From contig CALAUZ010000316.1 in assembly GCA_937892105.1 (NCBI GenBank), positions 1 to 8,387 of the forward strand: a DNA stretch of 8,387 nucleotides, read 5' to 3'. The notes below the pieces were generated by a model, which saw only the letters and a list, made by a program, of their open reading frames with translations, did not search any database and was not told the origin of the DNA. Positions 1-5,783 of the stretch are shown piece after piece. A program made the translations under genes and the position numbers. This DNA comes from an uncultured Fretibacterium sp. (lineage in GTDB: Bacteria > Synergistota > Synergistia > Synergistales > Aminobacteriaceae). How positions within the stretch are numbered: position 1 is the stretch's first letter; the number at the start of each line of letters is the position of its first letter.

Positions 1-816
1 ACAGAAGGCACATACGGAGTCATAGACAGCCTGGTGAGCTTCAACCCTGACTTAATCAGCGTAACATACGGTGCAGGCGGTTCAAGCCGCGACAACACAG
101 TCGAAATTGCCGCGGGGATTCAGAATCGCTATAACACAAGCGGAGTCGCCCATCTTACATGCGTAGGCACAACACGCGCCGAACTCAAAGAGATTCTTGA
201 CCGCCTCAAAGCCAATAATGTGCGCAACGTTCTAGCTTTACGCGGAGACCTCAAAGATAAGTCAGACCTCGGAGACTTTCACCACGCCTCAGAGTTAATC
301 GCGTTCATTCATGAGGAATACGGCGATGATTTCGACATATTCGCGGCATGTTACCCCGAAAAACACCCGGAAGCCGATTCAGTCGAGCAGGATTTGTATC
401 ACCTCAAGGAGAAATGCAAACTCGGTGTAAAGGGTCTAATCTCACAGCTATTTTTCGACAATGATATATTCTGCAACTGGCGCGAACGTGCGCGGGATAT
501 GGGAATCACTCAGCCAATAATCGCCGGAATAATGCCCATAACAGCAGCTGCACAAATCCCGAAAGTAGTCGAAATGTGCGGAGCTTCTGTGCCTGAGCGT
601 GTAAGGCGTTTTGTTGACGCATACGGACATCATCAAGGAGCCGTCAAAGAAGCCGGAATAGCATACGCAACAGAGCAGATAATTGACCTTCTTGCGAGGG
701 GTGTTGAGGGGATTCACCTTTACACGATGAATCAGGCTGATACGGTGAGGCGTATTGACGCGGGTATACGGTCAGTGCTGTACACAAAACGCTATGCAGT
801 TCGCTCCAACGGATAA
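1..816 (+). CDS. metF: 5,10-methylenetetrahydrofolate reductase, 5'-truncated by the window
   Basis: This cytosolic FAD enzyme reduces 5,10-methylene-THF to 5-methyl-THF, the methyl donor for methionine synthase. The frame is open from base 1, and residues before the GTG at 34 already read like MetF (T-E-G-T-Y-G-V), so that GTG is not the start and the true start lies upstream. Visible are 271 codons; the family runs about 290, so roughly 20 N-terminal residues are missing, including the F-E-F-F-P-P segment with its catalytic Glu. Family landmarks in order are S-V-T-Y-G-A-G-G, A-H-L-T-C, A-L-R-G-D (Asp near the flavin), Y-P-E-K-H-P-E-A, S-Q-L-F-F-D, I-I-A-G-I-M-P-I and a C-terminal G-I-H-L-Y-T-M-N. 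The next gene overlaps its last 23 bases, which suggests co-transcription and translational coupling. No frameshift is seen. Identification is firm. Confidence 0.95.
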   Translation, partial: TEGTYGVIDSLVSFNPDLISVTYGAGGSSRDNTVEIAAGIQNRYNTSGVAHLTCVGTTRAELKEILDRLKANNVRNVLALRGDLKDKSDLGDFHHASELIAFIHEEYGDDFDIFAACYPEKHPEADSVEQDLYHLKEKCKLGVKGLISQLFFDNDIFCNWRERARDMGITQPIIAGIMPITAAAQIPKVVEMCGASVPERVRRFVDAYGHHQGAVKEAGIAYATEQIIDLLARGVEGIHLYTMNQADTVRRIDAGIRSVLYTKRYAVRSNG

Positions 817-1387
817 GAATATCATTGATGCCCTGCGCTATATGCGCGTACCTCCTGAAGGCCGAAATGATGAGCTTGTTCGCACAGTCTCTGAGGCTTT
901 CGGGAGGCTTGAAGGGTATATTACTCCGCGCTGTGTTTGGGGGAAATTTCATATTGTGCATTTTGACGGCGGTATAGAACTTGAAGGAGCGTATATCTAC
1001 AGCAATGACATAGCCCGACTAACTGCCAGAAGCGATGAATGCATAGTATTAGCGGCGACTCTCGGCCATGAAACTGACAGGCAGATTACGATTGCGCAAA
1101 ATAGGAATATGCTTGACGGACTCGCCCTTGATGCTTGCGCCTCAGTGAGGATTGACGCATATATTGACCAGTTTATGAGGAGCGAGATTTTTCCTGGACT
1201 TCATGAGGGTGAACGCATGACTTCGAGATTTAGTCCTGGCTATGGGGATTTGAGCATGAATGTTACGGAGGACATTATAGCCATACTCAACGCAACTAAG
1301 AGGATTGGGCTTAGTGTTACGAGGTCGCTTATGATGTCGCCTGTGAAGTCTGTTACTGCGATTGCTGGAATGTTCAAGAAACATTGA
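794..1387 (+). CDS. Stand-alone MetH activation-domain protein (cobalamin-dependent methionine synthase reactivation)
   Basis: This 197-residue protein resembles the C-terminal AdoMet-binding activation domain of MetH, which reductively remethylates the inactive cob(II)alamin form using AdoMet. The strongest sign is R-F-S-P-G-Y-G-D-L-S at residues 145-154, matching the R-x-x-P-G-Y AdoMet-binding motif of MetH. It is followed by the family's R-I-G-L-S-V-T-R-S-L-M-M-S-P and K-S-V-T-A-I segments (about 170-190). An upstream L-G-H-E-T-D-R plus L-A-L-D-A-C-A-S stretch (90-117) is also typical. Thermotoga maritima has the same split arrangement (TM0269), where the free domain reactivates a shortened MetH. 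I chose the ATG at 794, 23 bases inside metF, because family similarity begins just after it. A TTG at 755 would add 13 residues; neither start has a clear ribosome binding site. A MetH lacking this domain is expected elsewhere in the genome. Confidence 0.88.
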   Translation: MQFAPTDKNIIDALRYMRVPPEGRNDELVRTVSEAFGRLEGYITPRCVWGKFHIVHFDGGIELEGAYIYSNDIARLTARSDECIVLAATLGHETDRQITIAQNRNMLDGLALDACASVRIDAYIDQFMRSEIFPGLHEGERMTSRFSPGYGDLSMNVTEDIIAILNATKRIGLSVTRSLMMSPVKSVTAIAGMFKKH

Positions 1388-1457
1388 TAAGTATAGCTTC
1401 AATTATTTCTTGCATAAACATTCTGGCTTTATTTTCTCCATAAGAATTAAATCCCGC

Positions 1458-1493
1458 AAAAAAAAAACAGACCCCGCATCTCTGCAAGGTCTG
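1458..1493 (-). terminator. Intrinsic terminator of the ThDP/aldehyde dehydrogenase operon
   Basis: On the minus strand a 6-bp stem (CAGACC at 1493-1488 pairing with GGTCTG at 1473-1468) encloses a 14-base loop, which can form a further 3-bp GCA/TGC stem. It is followed directly by ten Ts (1467-1458). It sits about 20 bases after the stop of the aldehyde dehydrogenase gene. On the plus strand the T run would be an A run before the hairpin, so it should not stop the convergent metF transcript. I saw no separate terminator for that transcript. Confidence 0.88.
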
Positions 1494-1514
1494 CTGTGAA
1501 ATTCAACGTGAATA

Positions 1515-2996
1515 CTATTCCTCGTCCATACCGTCCTGATAGAACTCCCCGAAAAGCTCCTTCAGTGAAGGCATATCCTCAGGTATCGGACGCGCTACCC
1601 ATGTCGTGTTCATGTAGTGCTTGAGTGTGATGTTCTCGCTGACAATGTTACCGCCCCAAGTTCCGCAGCCCATCGAGTTCGTGGGAGGCATACCGTTTGT
1701 CGCTGAACCTGCGTTGCCCCTGTTGTTAGGCTGACGGATCATGCAGCGTGATACTGGTGCGCACATTCCCAGACGATGAATGTGATCGTCATCGAACGAG
1801 TACAGTCCGCATGAATGTCCCTTGCCGCCCGCCTTGTCGAAAATCTCCTGCATAATGTCAAGTGCAGTCTGGAACTCTCCGCCGTACTTGAACAGCGTAA
1901 GAAGGGTTGTAAGTTTCTCGGTGCTGAAGAAATGCTGCTTGCCGATGCACTTCTTGATGTCGTCCGCATTGTTGATGGTGAAGCCTTCCTTCTGGCCATT
2001 GTTGGGTACTGCGATGAACTTGCGGTCTGCCGGTATCTCAAATCCTGCCGCCTTCGCAAGTGCCTGTGCAGAAATAGCAACTGTATCCGGAAGCCTGTGG
2101 CCTGTCTCGTCCCACATTACTGCTTTAATCTTCTCGGCCTCTTCCCATGTCGGAATGTATGCGCCCTCTTTCACAAGCCCTTCAACGAAATTGTCATACA
2201 CTGATTCATGAACGATTAAGTTTCCATCGCAGGAACAGCCTGATCCGAAGTCTGCACACTTTGAAATGCGGGTATTCGTTGCGGCCTCATACGCTCTCTC
2301 TTTCGTATTGGCGGTGTTGTCAACGATTACTGTCGAGTTCCCTGCGCCTGAACCGTAAGCTGGCACTCCTGACGAGTAAGCAGCCCTGACCATTGGACGG
2401 CCGCCGGTTGCGATTACGAGGTCAACCCTCTTCATGAGTTCCTGTGTCAGCGTAATGCTGGGTTCCTCGATTACCTGTACGATGTCGGCAGGCGCACCCT
2501 CACGGACGAGAACATCGCGGATAATGTTGACGGTCTTGCAGGTTGTCTTCTTTGCTCTGGGGTGTGGCGAGCAGATGAGAACGTCGCGGGCTTTTACAGC
2601 GTAGATTGCCTGGCCTGCGGGCGTAACGCAAGGGTTCGTTGTGGGAACGAGGGTTGCGATTACGCCTACTGGCTTTGCGTACTTCACGAGACCCTTCTCC
2701 GGAATTTCCTCGATTATGCCAACGCTCTTCTGACGGAGGCAGTCCCTCAGTATCAGCTTAAGCTTGTTCCTCTTGTTGCGCTTTGTTACCTTGTCGCCGA
2801 GCCTTGTCTCGTCAACAGCTTCATCACAGATTGGCCCCCAAACCTTCAGCGGGTAAAGTGCTGCACAGATTGCGCGTGCGAGACGGTCTACTCTCTCCTG
2901 ATCATATGTCGCGATAACTTCAGCCGCTACTTTGGCTTTTACCACCATTTCTTCAATCATTGCGATTTCTTCAGGTGTTACTTCATGATGTGCCAT
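1515..2996 (-). CDS. CoA-acylating aldehyde dehydrogenase, sulfoacetaldehyde dehydrogenase (SauS)-like
   Basis: This 493-residue cytosolic enzyme of the ALDH superfamily should interconvert an aldehyde and its acyl-CoA with NAD(P). Marks of the CoA-acylating branch are P-V-G-V-I-A-T-L-V-P-T-T-N-P at 109-122, S-P-H-P-R-A-K-K at 143-150 and the cofactor-side A-T-G-G-R-P-M-V-R-A-A-Y at 196-207. Y-G-S-G-A-G-N follows at 214-220, and the nucleophile region is G-S-G-C-S-C at 251-256, with Cys254 the likely catalytic residue. The late S-M-G-C-G-T-W-G-G-N (441-450) and the C-terminal V-A-R-P-I-P-E segment resemble SauS and EutE/AdhE-type enzymes, SauS most. It is the second gene of a minus-strand operon, 28 bp after the ThDP enzyme, and is followed by a strong terminator. 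The ATG has an AAGGAGG box 13 bases upstream. Family and acylating type are firm; the aldehyde (sulfoacetaldehyde, acetaldehyde or other) is not determined. Confidence 0.88.
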   Translation of the reverse strand: MAHHEVTPEEIAMIEEMVVKAKVAAEVIATYDQERVDRLARAICAALYPLKVWGPICDEAVDETRLGDKVTKRNKRNKLKLILRDCLRQKSVGIIEEIPEKGLVKYAKPVGVIATLVPTTNPCVTPAGQAIYAVKARDVLICSPHPRAKKTTCKTVNIIRDVLVREGAPADIVQVIEEPSITLTQELMKRVDLVIATGGRPMVRAAYSSGVPAYGSGAGNSTVIVDNTANTKERAYEAATNTRISKCADFGSGCSCDGNLIVHESVYDNFVEGLVKEGAYIPTWEEAEKIKAVMWDETGHRLPDTVAISAQALAKAAGFEIPADRKFIAVPNNGQKEGFTINNADDIKKCIGKQHFFSTEKLTTLLTLFKYGGEFQTALDIMQEIFDKAGGKGHSCGLYSFDDDHIHRLGMCAPVSRCMIRQPNNRGNAGSATNGMPPTNSMGCGTWGGNIVSENITLKHYMNTTWVARPIPEDMPSLKELFGEFYQDGMDEE

Positions 2997-3009
2997 TATA
3001 AATAATTTT

Positions 3010-3016
3010 CCTCCTT
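3010..3016 (-). promoter_or_regulatory. Ribosome binding site for the aldehyde dehydrogenase
   Basis: The minus strand reads AAGGAGG, fully complementary to the 16S anti-SD core, 13 bases before the ATG at 2996. It lies wholly in the 28-base gap after the upstream stop codon. The spacing is longer than usual but matches the 12 bases of the partner gene. Confidence 0.8.
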
Positions 3017-3024
3017 AGGGTTAT

Positions 3025-4875
3025 TTATTTCGTAATGTGTGATTTCGCATGGCTGGGCGGAATATACTTTCCATTCGCGTCCTTCTTCACCAGCTTGCCT
3101 TCCTTCACAAGGTCGCCAGGAGTGTAGATGTCGTTGATGTTCCAGCAGCCGGGTGTAGGAACTGCGATGTTCTCCATTATTGCCTCGACAAGGAACGGAC
3201 GGCCTGCCTTGTTTGCCTCGACAGCCTTCTTCAATGCCGGCCCTAATTCATCGGCTGAGTTCACGCGGATTGACTCTACTCCGTAACCTTCAGCAACTTT
3301 TGCCCAGTTCGGGGAATATGCTTCACCGTTCGGAGTGTGGAACTTCGTACCGTACTGCGTGTGATAGTTGGCGTTCTCAAGTCCCGCAATCGTTCCGAAT
3401 GCCATGTTGTTCATGACCAGCCACATGCAGGGTATTCCTTCCTCAACTGCCGTAGCCATGCACGTAGGATTGACACCGAAACCGCCGTCTCCGATTAACG
3501 CAACGCAAATCTTGTCGGGAGCAGCTTTCTTTCCGCCAAGAACTGCCGACGCTCCAAAGCCCATTGTCGCCAAACCTGAAGAATGATGGACTGTTCCAGG
3601 AATTGTAATGTCATACTGCTGTGCGACACCGTTCTTGTTCCAGCCTACATCGGTGAAAATTAGTGCGTCTTCAGGAAGTGCGCCTTTAAGCTCCTTGAGT
3701 ATCCTCTGTGGTGTCATCGGGAAGCGTCCATCGTTGGAGATTGCTACATTGCTGGCCTTGAAGTCTGCCTTTGCCTTTGCGATTTTCTCACGGAGGCCGG
3801 GCCTCTTGATACCTTCGGGCTTGATTGCCTTTGCCGCTTCAAGTATCTGTGCGAGTGCGAGTTTGAGGTCTGCAACTGCGCCGATTTCAACCGGATAATT
3901 CCTGCCGATTTCTGTCGGGTCAATATCAATCTGAAGGAATTTCGTTGTCGCAGGGTCAAACGTTACGCCCTGATACCAGCTTGACGAGTCTGCTTCGGCA
4001 AAACGAGTGCCAAGTGCGAGAATTACATCTGCTCCCAGCGTGAACTCGTGAGTGTGCGCAAGTCCCCAGAAACCTGTCTGGCCAATCATGAGGGGGTGAA
4101 GATCGCTGACACAGCCCTGCCCCATCAATGTGCGTGAAATCGGAATGTCGAGGAACTCAGCCAGTGCCGCAAGTTCTTCCGATGCCTGAGCCAGTAATAT
4201 TCCGCCGCCTGCATGGATAACGGGTGCTTTTGCCTCAATGAGACGTTTTGCGATTGCCTTTGCACATGCGGGATCAAGAGCGGGTTTCACTGTGATGTGG
4301 CTGTCCTGATACGTGCGTGCAAAGAGGTCTTCCTCAATTTCCCTGCTCCAGATGTCCATCGGCATATCAATAAGGACTGGGCCGGGTCTTCCTGATTCAG
4401 CGAGACGGAAAGCCTTGTCGAGAATGTCTGGGAGTGCTTCGGGATCGTCAACTCTCCAGCAGCGTTTGCAGACAGGCTCCAGAAGTCTGTACTGTGTTGC
4501 GTCTCCGTGCATGTTGACTTCCTGATGGGGGTGCTTGCCGTAATAGTAGCTTGGTACGTCTCCGGCAAATACGACCATAGGTATTGAGTCGAACGCGGCA
4601 TTTGCTACGCCTGTGAGTACGTTGGTAATGCCAGGCCCTAAGTGGCACATTACGACGGAGGCCCTGTGAGTTACGCGCGCATATCCGTCAGCGGCTGTTG
4701 AGGCGACTGCTTCATGCCTGTTGGAGATGTAACGGAGTTTGCCGCCCTTCTGTTCGTTGCGGTTGAGGGCATCGAGCATTCCGATTACTGTATGGCCGCA
4801 GAGGCCGAAAATGTACCTGACTTCGCGGCGTTCAAGGTAATCTACTATGAGGTCTGCTACCAGCTTTTTGCTCAT
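3025..4875 (-). CDS. ThDP-dependent enzyme, acetolactate synthase/decarboxylase-like, substrate unknown
   Basis: This 616-residue protein has the three-domain layout of the acetolactate synthase/benzoylformate decarboxylase superfamily. The N-terminal pyrimidine-binding domain (about 1-175) carries catalytic Glu55 in R-H-E-A-V-A-S-T-A-A-D-G-Y and the L-G-P-G-I-T-N segment (79-85). A central domain spans about 195-345. The C-terminal PP-binding domain (about 390-570) has G-D-G at 462-464 and N-N at 489-490, the ThDP/Mg motif at normal spacing. A tail of about 45 residues follows. The start C-G-H-T-V-I-G-M-L and the Q-E-V-N-M-H-G-D-A stretch point to an uncharacterised acetolactate-synthase-like clade rather than IlvB, Xsc or oxalyl-CoA decarboxylase. 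Pairing with an acylating aldehyde dehydrogenase suggests it releases an aldehyde, for example by decarboxylating a 2-oxoacid. This is inference. It is the first gene of the operon, with an AAGGAGG box 12 bases before its ATG. Confidence 0.82.
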   Translation of the reverse strand: MSKKLVADLIVDYLERREVRYIFGLCGHTVIGMLDALNRNEQKGGKLRYISNRHEAVASTAADGYARVTHRASVVMCHLGPGITNVLTGVANAAFDSIPMVVFAGDVPSYYYGKHPHQEVNMHGDATQYRLLEPVCKRCWRVDDPEALPDILDKAFRLAESGRPGPVLIDMPMDIWSREIEEDLFARTYQDSHITVKPALDPACAKAIAKRLIEAKAPVIHAGGGILLAQASEELAALAEFLDIPISRTLMGQGCVSDLHPLMIGQTGFWGLAHTHEFTLGADVILALGTRFAEADSSSWYQGVTFDPATTKFLQIDIDPTEIGRNYPVEIGAVADLKLALAQILEAAKAIKPEGIKRPGLREKIAKAKADFKASNVAISNDGRFPMTPQRILKELKGALPEDALIFTDVGWNKNGVAQQYDITIPGTVHHSSGLATMGFGASAVLGGKKAAPDKICVALIGDGGFGVNPTCMATAVEEGIPCMWLVMNNMAFGTIAGLENANYHTQYGTKFHTPNGEAYSPNWAKVAEGYGVESIRVNSADELGPALKKAVEANKAGRPFLVEAIMENIAVPTPGCWNINDIYTPGDLVKEGKLVKKDANGKYIPPSHAKSHITK

Positions 4876-4887
4876 ACGGAAAATATA

Positions 4888-4894
4888 CCTCCTT
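4888..4894 (-). promoter_or_regulatory. Ribosome binding site for the ThDP enzyme
   Basis: AAGGAGG on the minus strand lies 12 bases upstream of the ATG at 4875. It supports this start, because the frame has no better-placed alternative near the box. Confidence 0.8.
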
Positions 4895-4910
4895 AAAGTT
4901 GAATATGACT

Positions 4911-4954
4911 TAGTGAGAATATAGTGAATAAAATTTTACTGGGTACGTGAATAA
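4911..4954. repeat. Three GTGA-type direct boxes in the divergent gap, candidate operator
   Basis: TAGTGA occurs at 4911-4916 and again at 4922-4927, an 11-base period close to one helical turn. GTGAATAA occurs at 4924-4931 and exactly again at 4947-4954. The last copy overlaps the predicted -10 box of the minus-strand promoter, and the others lie in its early transcribed leader. Direct repeats spaced by about a turn are a usual operator form for ribbon-helix-helix proteins, and the neighbouring gene appears to encode one. The region is AT-rich, so chance cannot be excluded. Confidence 0.35.
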
Positions 4955-4962
4955 GATAATAT
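4935..4962 (+). promoter_or_regulatory. Possible plus-strand promoter for the ribbon-helix-helix gene
   Basis: TTTACT (4935-4940) and TAATAT (4957-4962) are separated by 16 bases; TATAAA at 4960-4965 is an alternative -10. It would face and overlap the minus-strand promoter. The match is only moderate in an AT-rich stretch. Transcription would begin about ten bases before the TTG at 4983, leaving almost no leader. Confidence 0.3.
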
Positions 4963-4981
4963 AAATTCCCGCATTCGTCAA
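4953..4981 (-). promoter_or_regulatory. Sigma-70-type promoter of the ThDP/aldehyde dehydrogenase operon
   Basis: The minus strand reads TTGACG (4981-4976), then a 17-base spacer, then TATCTT (4958-4953). The -35 matches consensus in five of six positions and the -10 in four. The start point would be near 4946, giving a leader of about 70 bases. It lies in the 107-base gap between divergent genes. Confidence 0.5.
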
Positions 4982-4982
4982 T

Positions 4983-5711
4983 TTGAAGATATACTTAGCT
5001 GACGAAAAGACTCAAAGAGTATTTGACGAGTTCGTCAAAATCAAGGGAGTCAAAAAAACAGAAGCTCTCTCCGGAATGCTGAGAATGTATATGTTATCGC
5101 ATGACGATAGGCTGTACGCGGAGTTAGAGAAAAAATACTGGGGGATAAGCGACATGTCAAAACAGGAAACAAAAGAAACAAGAGACAGCAACGACTACAT
5201 ATTCATCAAGCTCAACATAGGGACTTGTGTAAACGGTGAACAGATTGACGGGCATAAAGTTATCAAGTCTTATCAGGAAAATGCTATTGCCAACGGACGC
5301 GGTTACACATGGTTTTCTACGGACTGCCTGAGATATGGCATGGACAAAGAAAAAGCAGATGACTACAACAACAGGATTGAGAGCGGAGAAAAAGTAGTAA
5401 TATTGTTCGCTGTTTCCGATGAACAAAACGATATTTGCTATACGGCTGAAGTATTAGAAATCAAAACTTCAAAGAACCGCATGTATTGTCCTGATGATGT
5501 TACGTGTGTGCCTGTTGAATTTGGCGAAAAGGAACATGCGAGACTGTGGATAAAAATCAAAAACATTAAAGAAGAACATACACTGAAAGCCGACATGTTC
5601 AGAATAATAAGCACCGGAGCTAAATTGAAACAGGTAATATCAAATTCACAGTTTCACTTCGGCTATGTATATCTCGAAGACGTTGTAACAGAAACAGGAA
5701 TTCCTTTCTAA
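4983..5711 (+). CDS. Ribbon-helix-helix-like N-terminus fused to a C-terminal domain of unknown function
   Basis: I do not recognise the full 242-residue protein. Residues 1-38 read as a ribbon-helix-helix unit: a short strand (K-I-Y-L), a helix (D-E-K-T-Q-R-V-F-D-E-F), a turn with K-G-V-K-K-T-E-A, and a second helix (L-S-G-M-L-R-M-Y-M-L). A charged linker (about 45-70) leads to a compact region (71-235) containing Y-T-W-F-S-T-D, E-K-V-V-I-L-F-A-V, Y-T-A-E-V-L-E-I and I-S-N-S-Q-F-H-F-G-Y. That pattern recalls PUA/EVE-like modules found with McrB-type restriction proteins, but this is from memory and unproven. No signal peptide or membrane segment is seen. The TTG start at 4983 gives the complete N-terminal fold but has no clear ribosome binding site. 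ATG 5154, preceded by a GGGGGA stretch, would give a shorter form lacking the DNA-binding part. Base composition is AT-richer than its neighbours. Confidence 0.6.
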   Translation: MKIYLADEKTQRVFDEFVKIKGVKKTEALSGMLRMYMLSHDDRLYAELEKKYWGISDMSKQETKETRDSNDYIFIKLNIGTCVNGEQIDGHKVIKSYQENAIANGRGYTWFSTDCLRYGMDKEKADDYNNRIESGEKVVILFAVSDEQNDICYTAEVLEIKTSKNRMYCPDDVTCVPVEFGEKEHARLWIKIKNIKEEHTLKADMFRIISTGAKLKQVISNSQFHFGYVYLEDVVTETGIPF

Positions 5712-5737
5712 AATTTCTCTGAAAAACGTAAAAGCAT

Positions 5738-5747
5738 GATAATATAA
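5738..5747 (+). promoter_or_regulatory. Possible -10 region for the flavoprotein gene
   Basis: GATAATATAA lies 36 bases before the ATG at 5784, a reasonable place for a -10 element, and the identical 10-mer stands at 4955-4964 in the other intergenic gap. No convincing -35 is found upstream. The whole 72-base gap is AT-rich and contains no terminator hairpin, so readthrough from the upstream gene is also possible. Confidence 0.3.
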
Positions 5748-5772
5748 GCTATCCAAAAATTTTTATGCAAAA

Positions 5773-5777
5773 GAGGG
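5773..5777 (+). promoter_or_regulatory. Ribosome binding site of the flavoprotein gene
   Basis: GAGGG sits six bases before the ATG at 5784. This normal spacing fixes the start immediately before a signal peptide. Confidence 0.65.
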
Positions 5778-5783
5778 ATATAC

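Noticed and set aside
34..36. GTG as the metF start
   Set aside because: The frame is open to base 1 and the preceding residues match MetF, so the gene enters from outside the window.
1815..2211. Two plus-strand frames of 129 codons
   Set aside because: They overlap each other and the aldehyde dehydrogenase, with no recognisable protein; antisense shadows.
2900..2996. Microcompartment encapsulation peptide at the aldehyde dehydrogenase N-terminus
   Set aside because: The N-terminal helix is part of the ordinary ALDH fold seen in SauS-type enzymes, there is no linker, and no shell genes are in view.
3025..4875. Naming the ThDP enzyme IlvB or Xsc
   Set aside because: No regulatory subunit or ilv genes are adjacent, and the Xsc signature segments I know are absent; only the superfamily is supported.
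4962..4981. TTGACG with TATTAT as minus-strand promoter at 14-base spacing
   Set aside because: The spacing is too short for sigma-70; the 17-base spacing to TATCTT is preferred.
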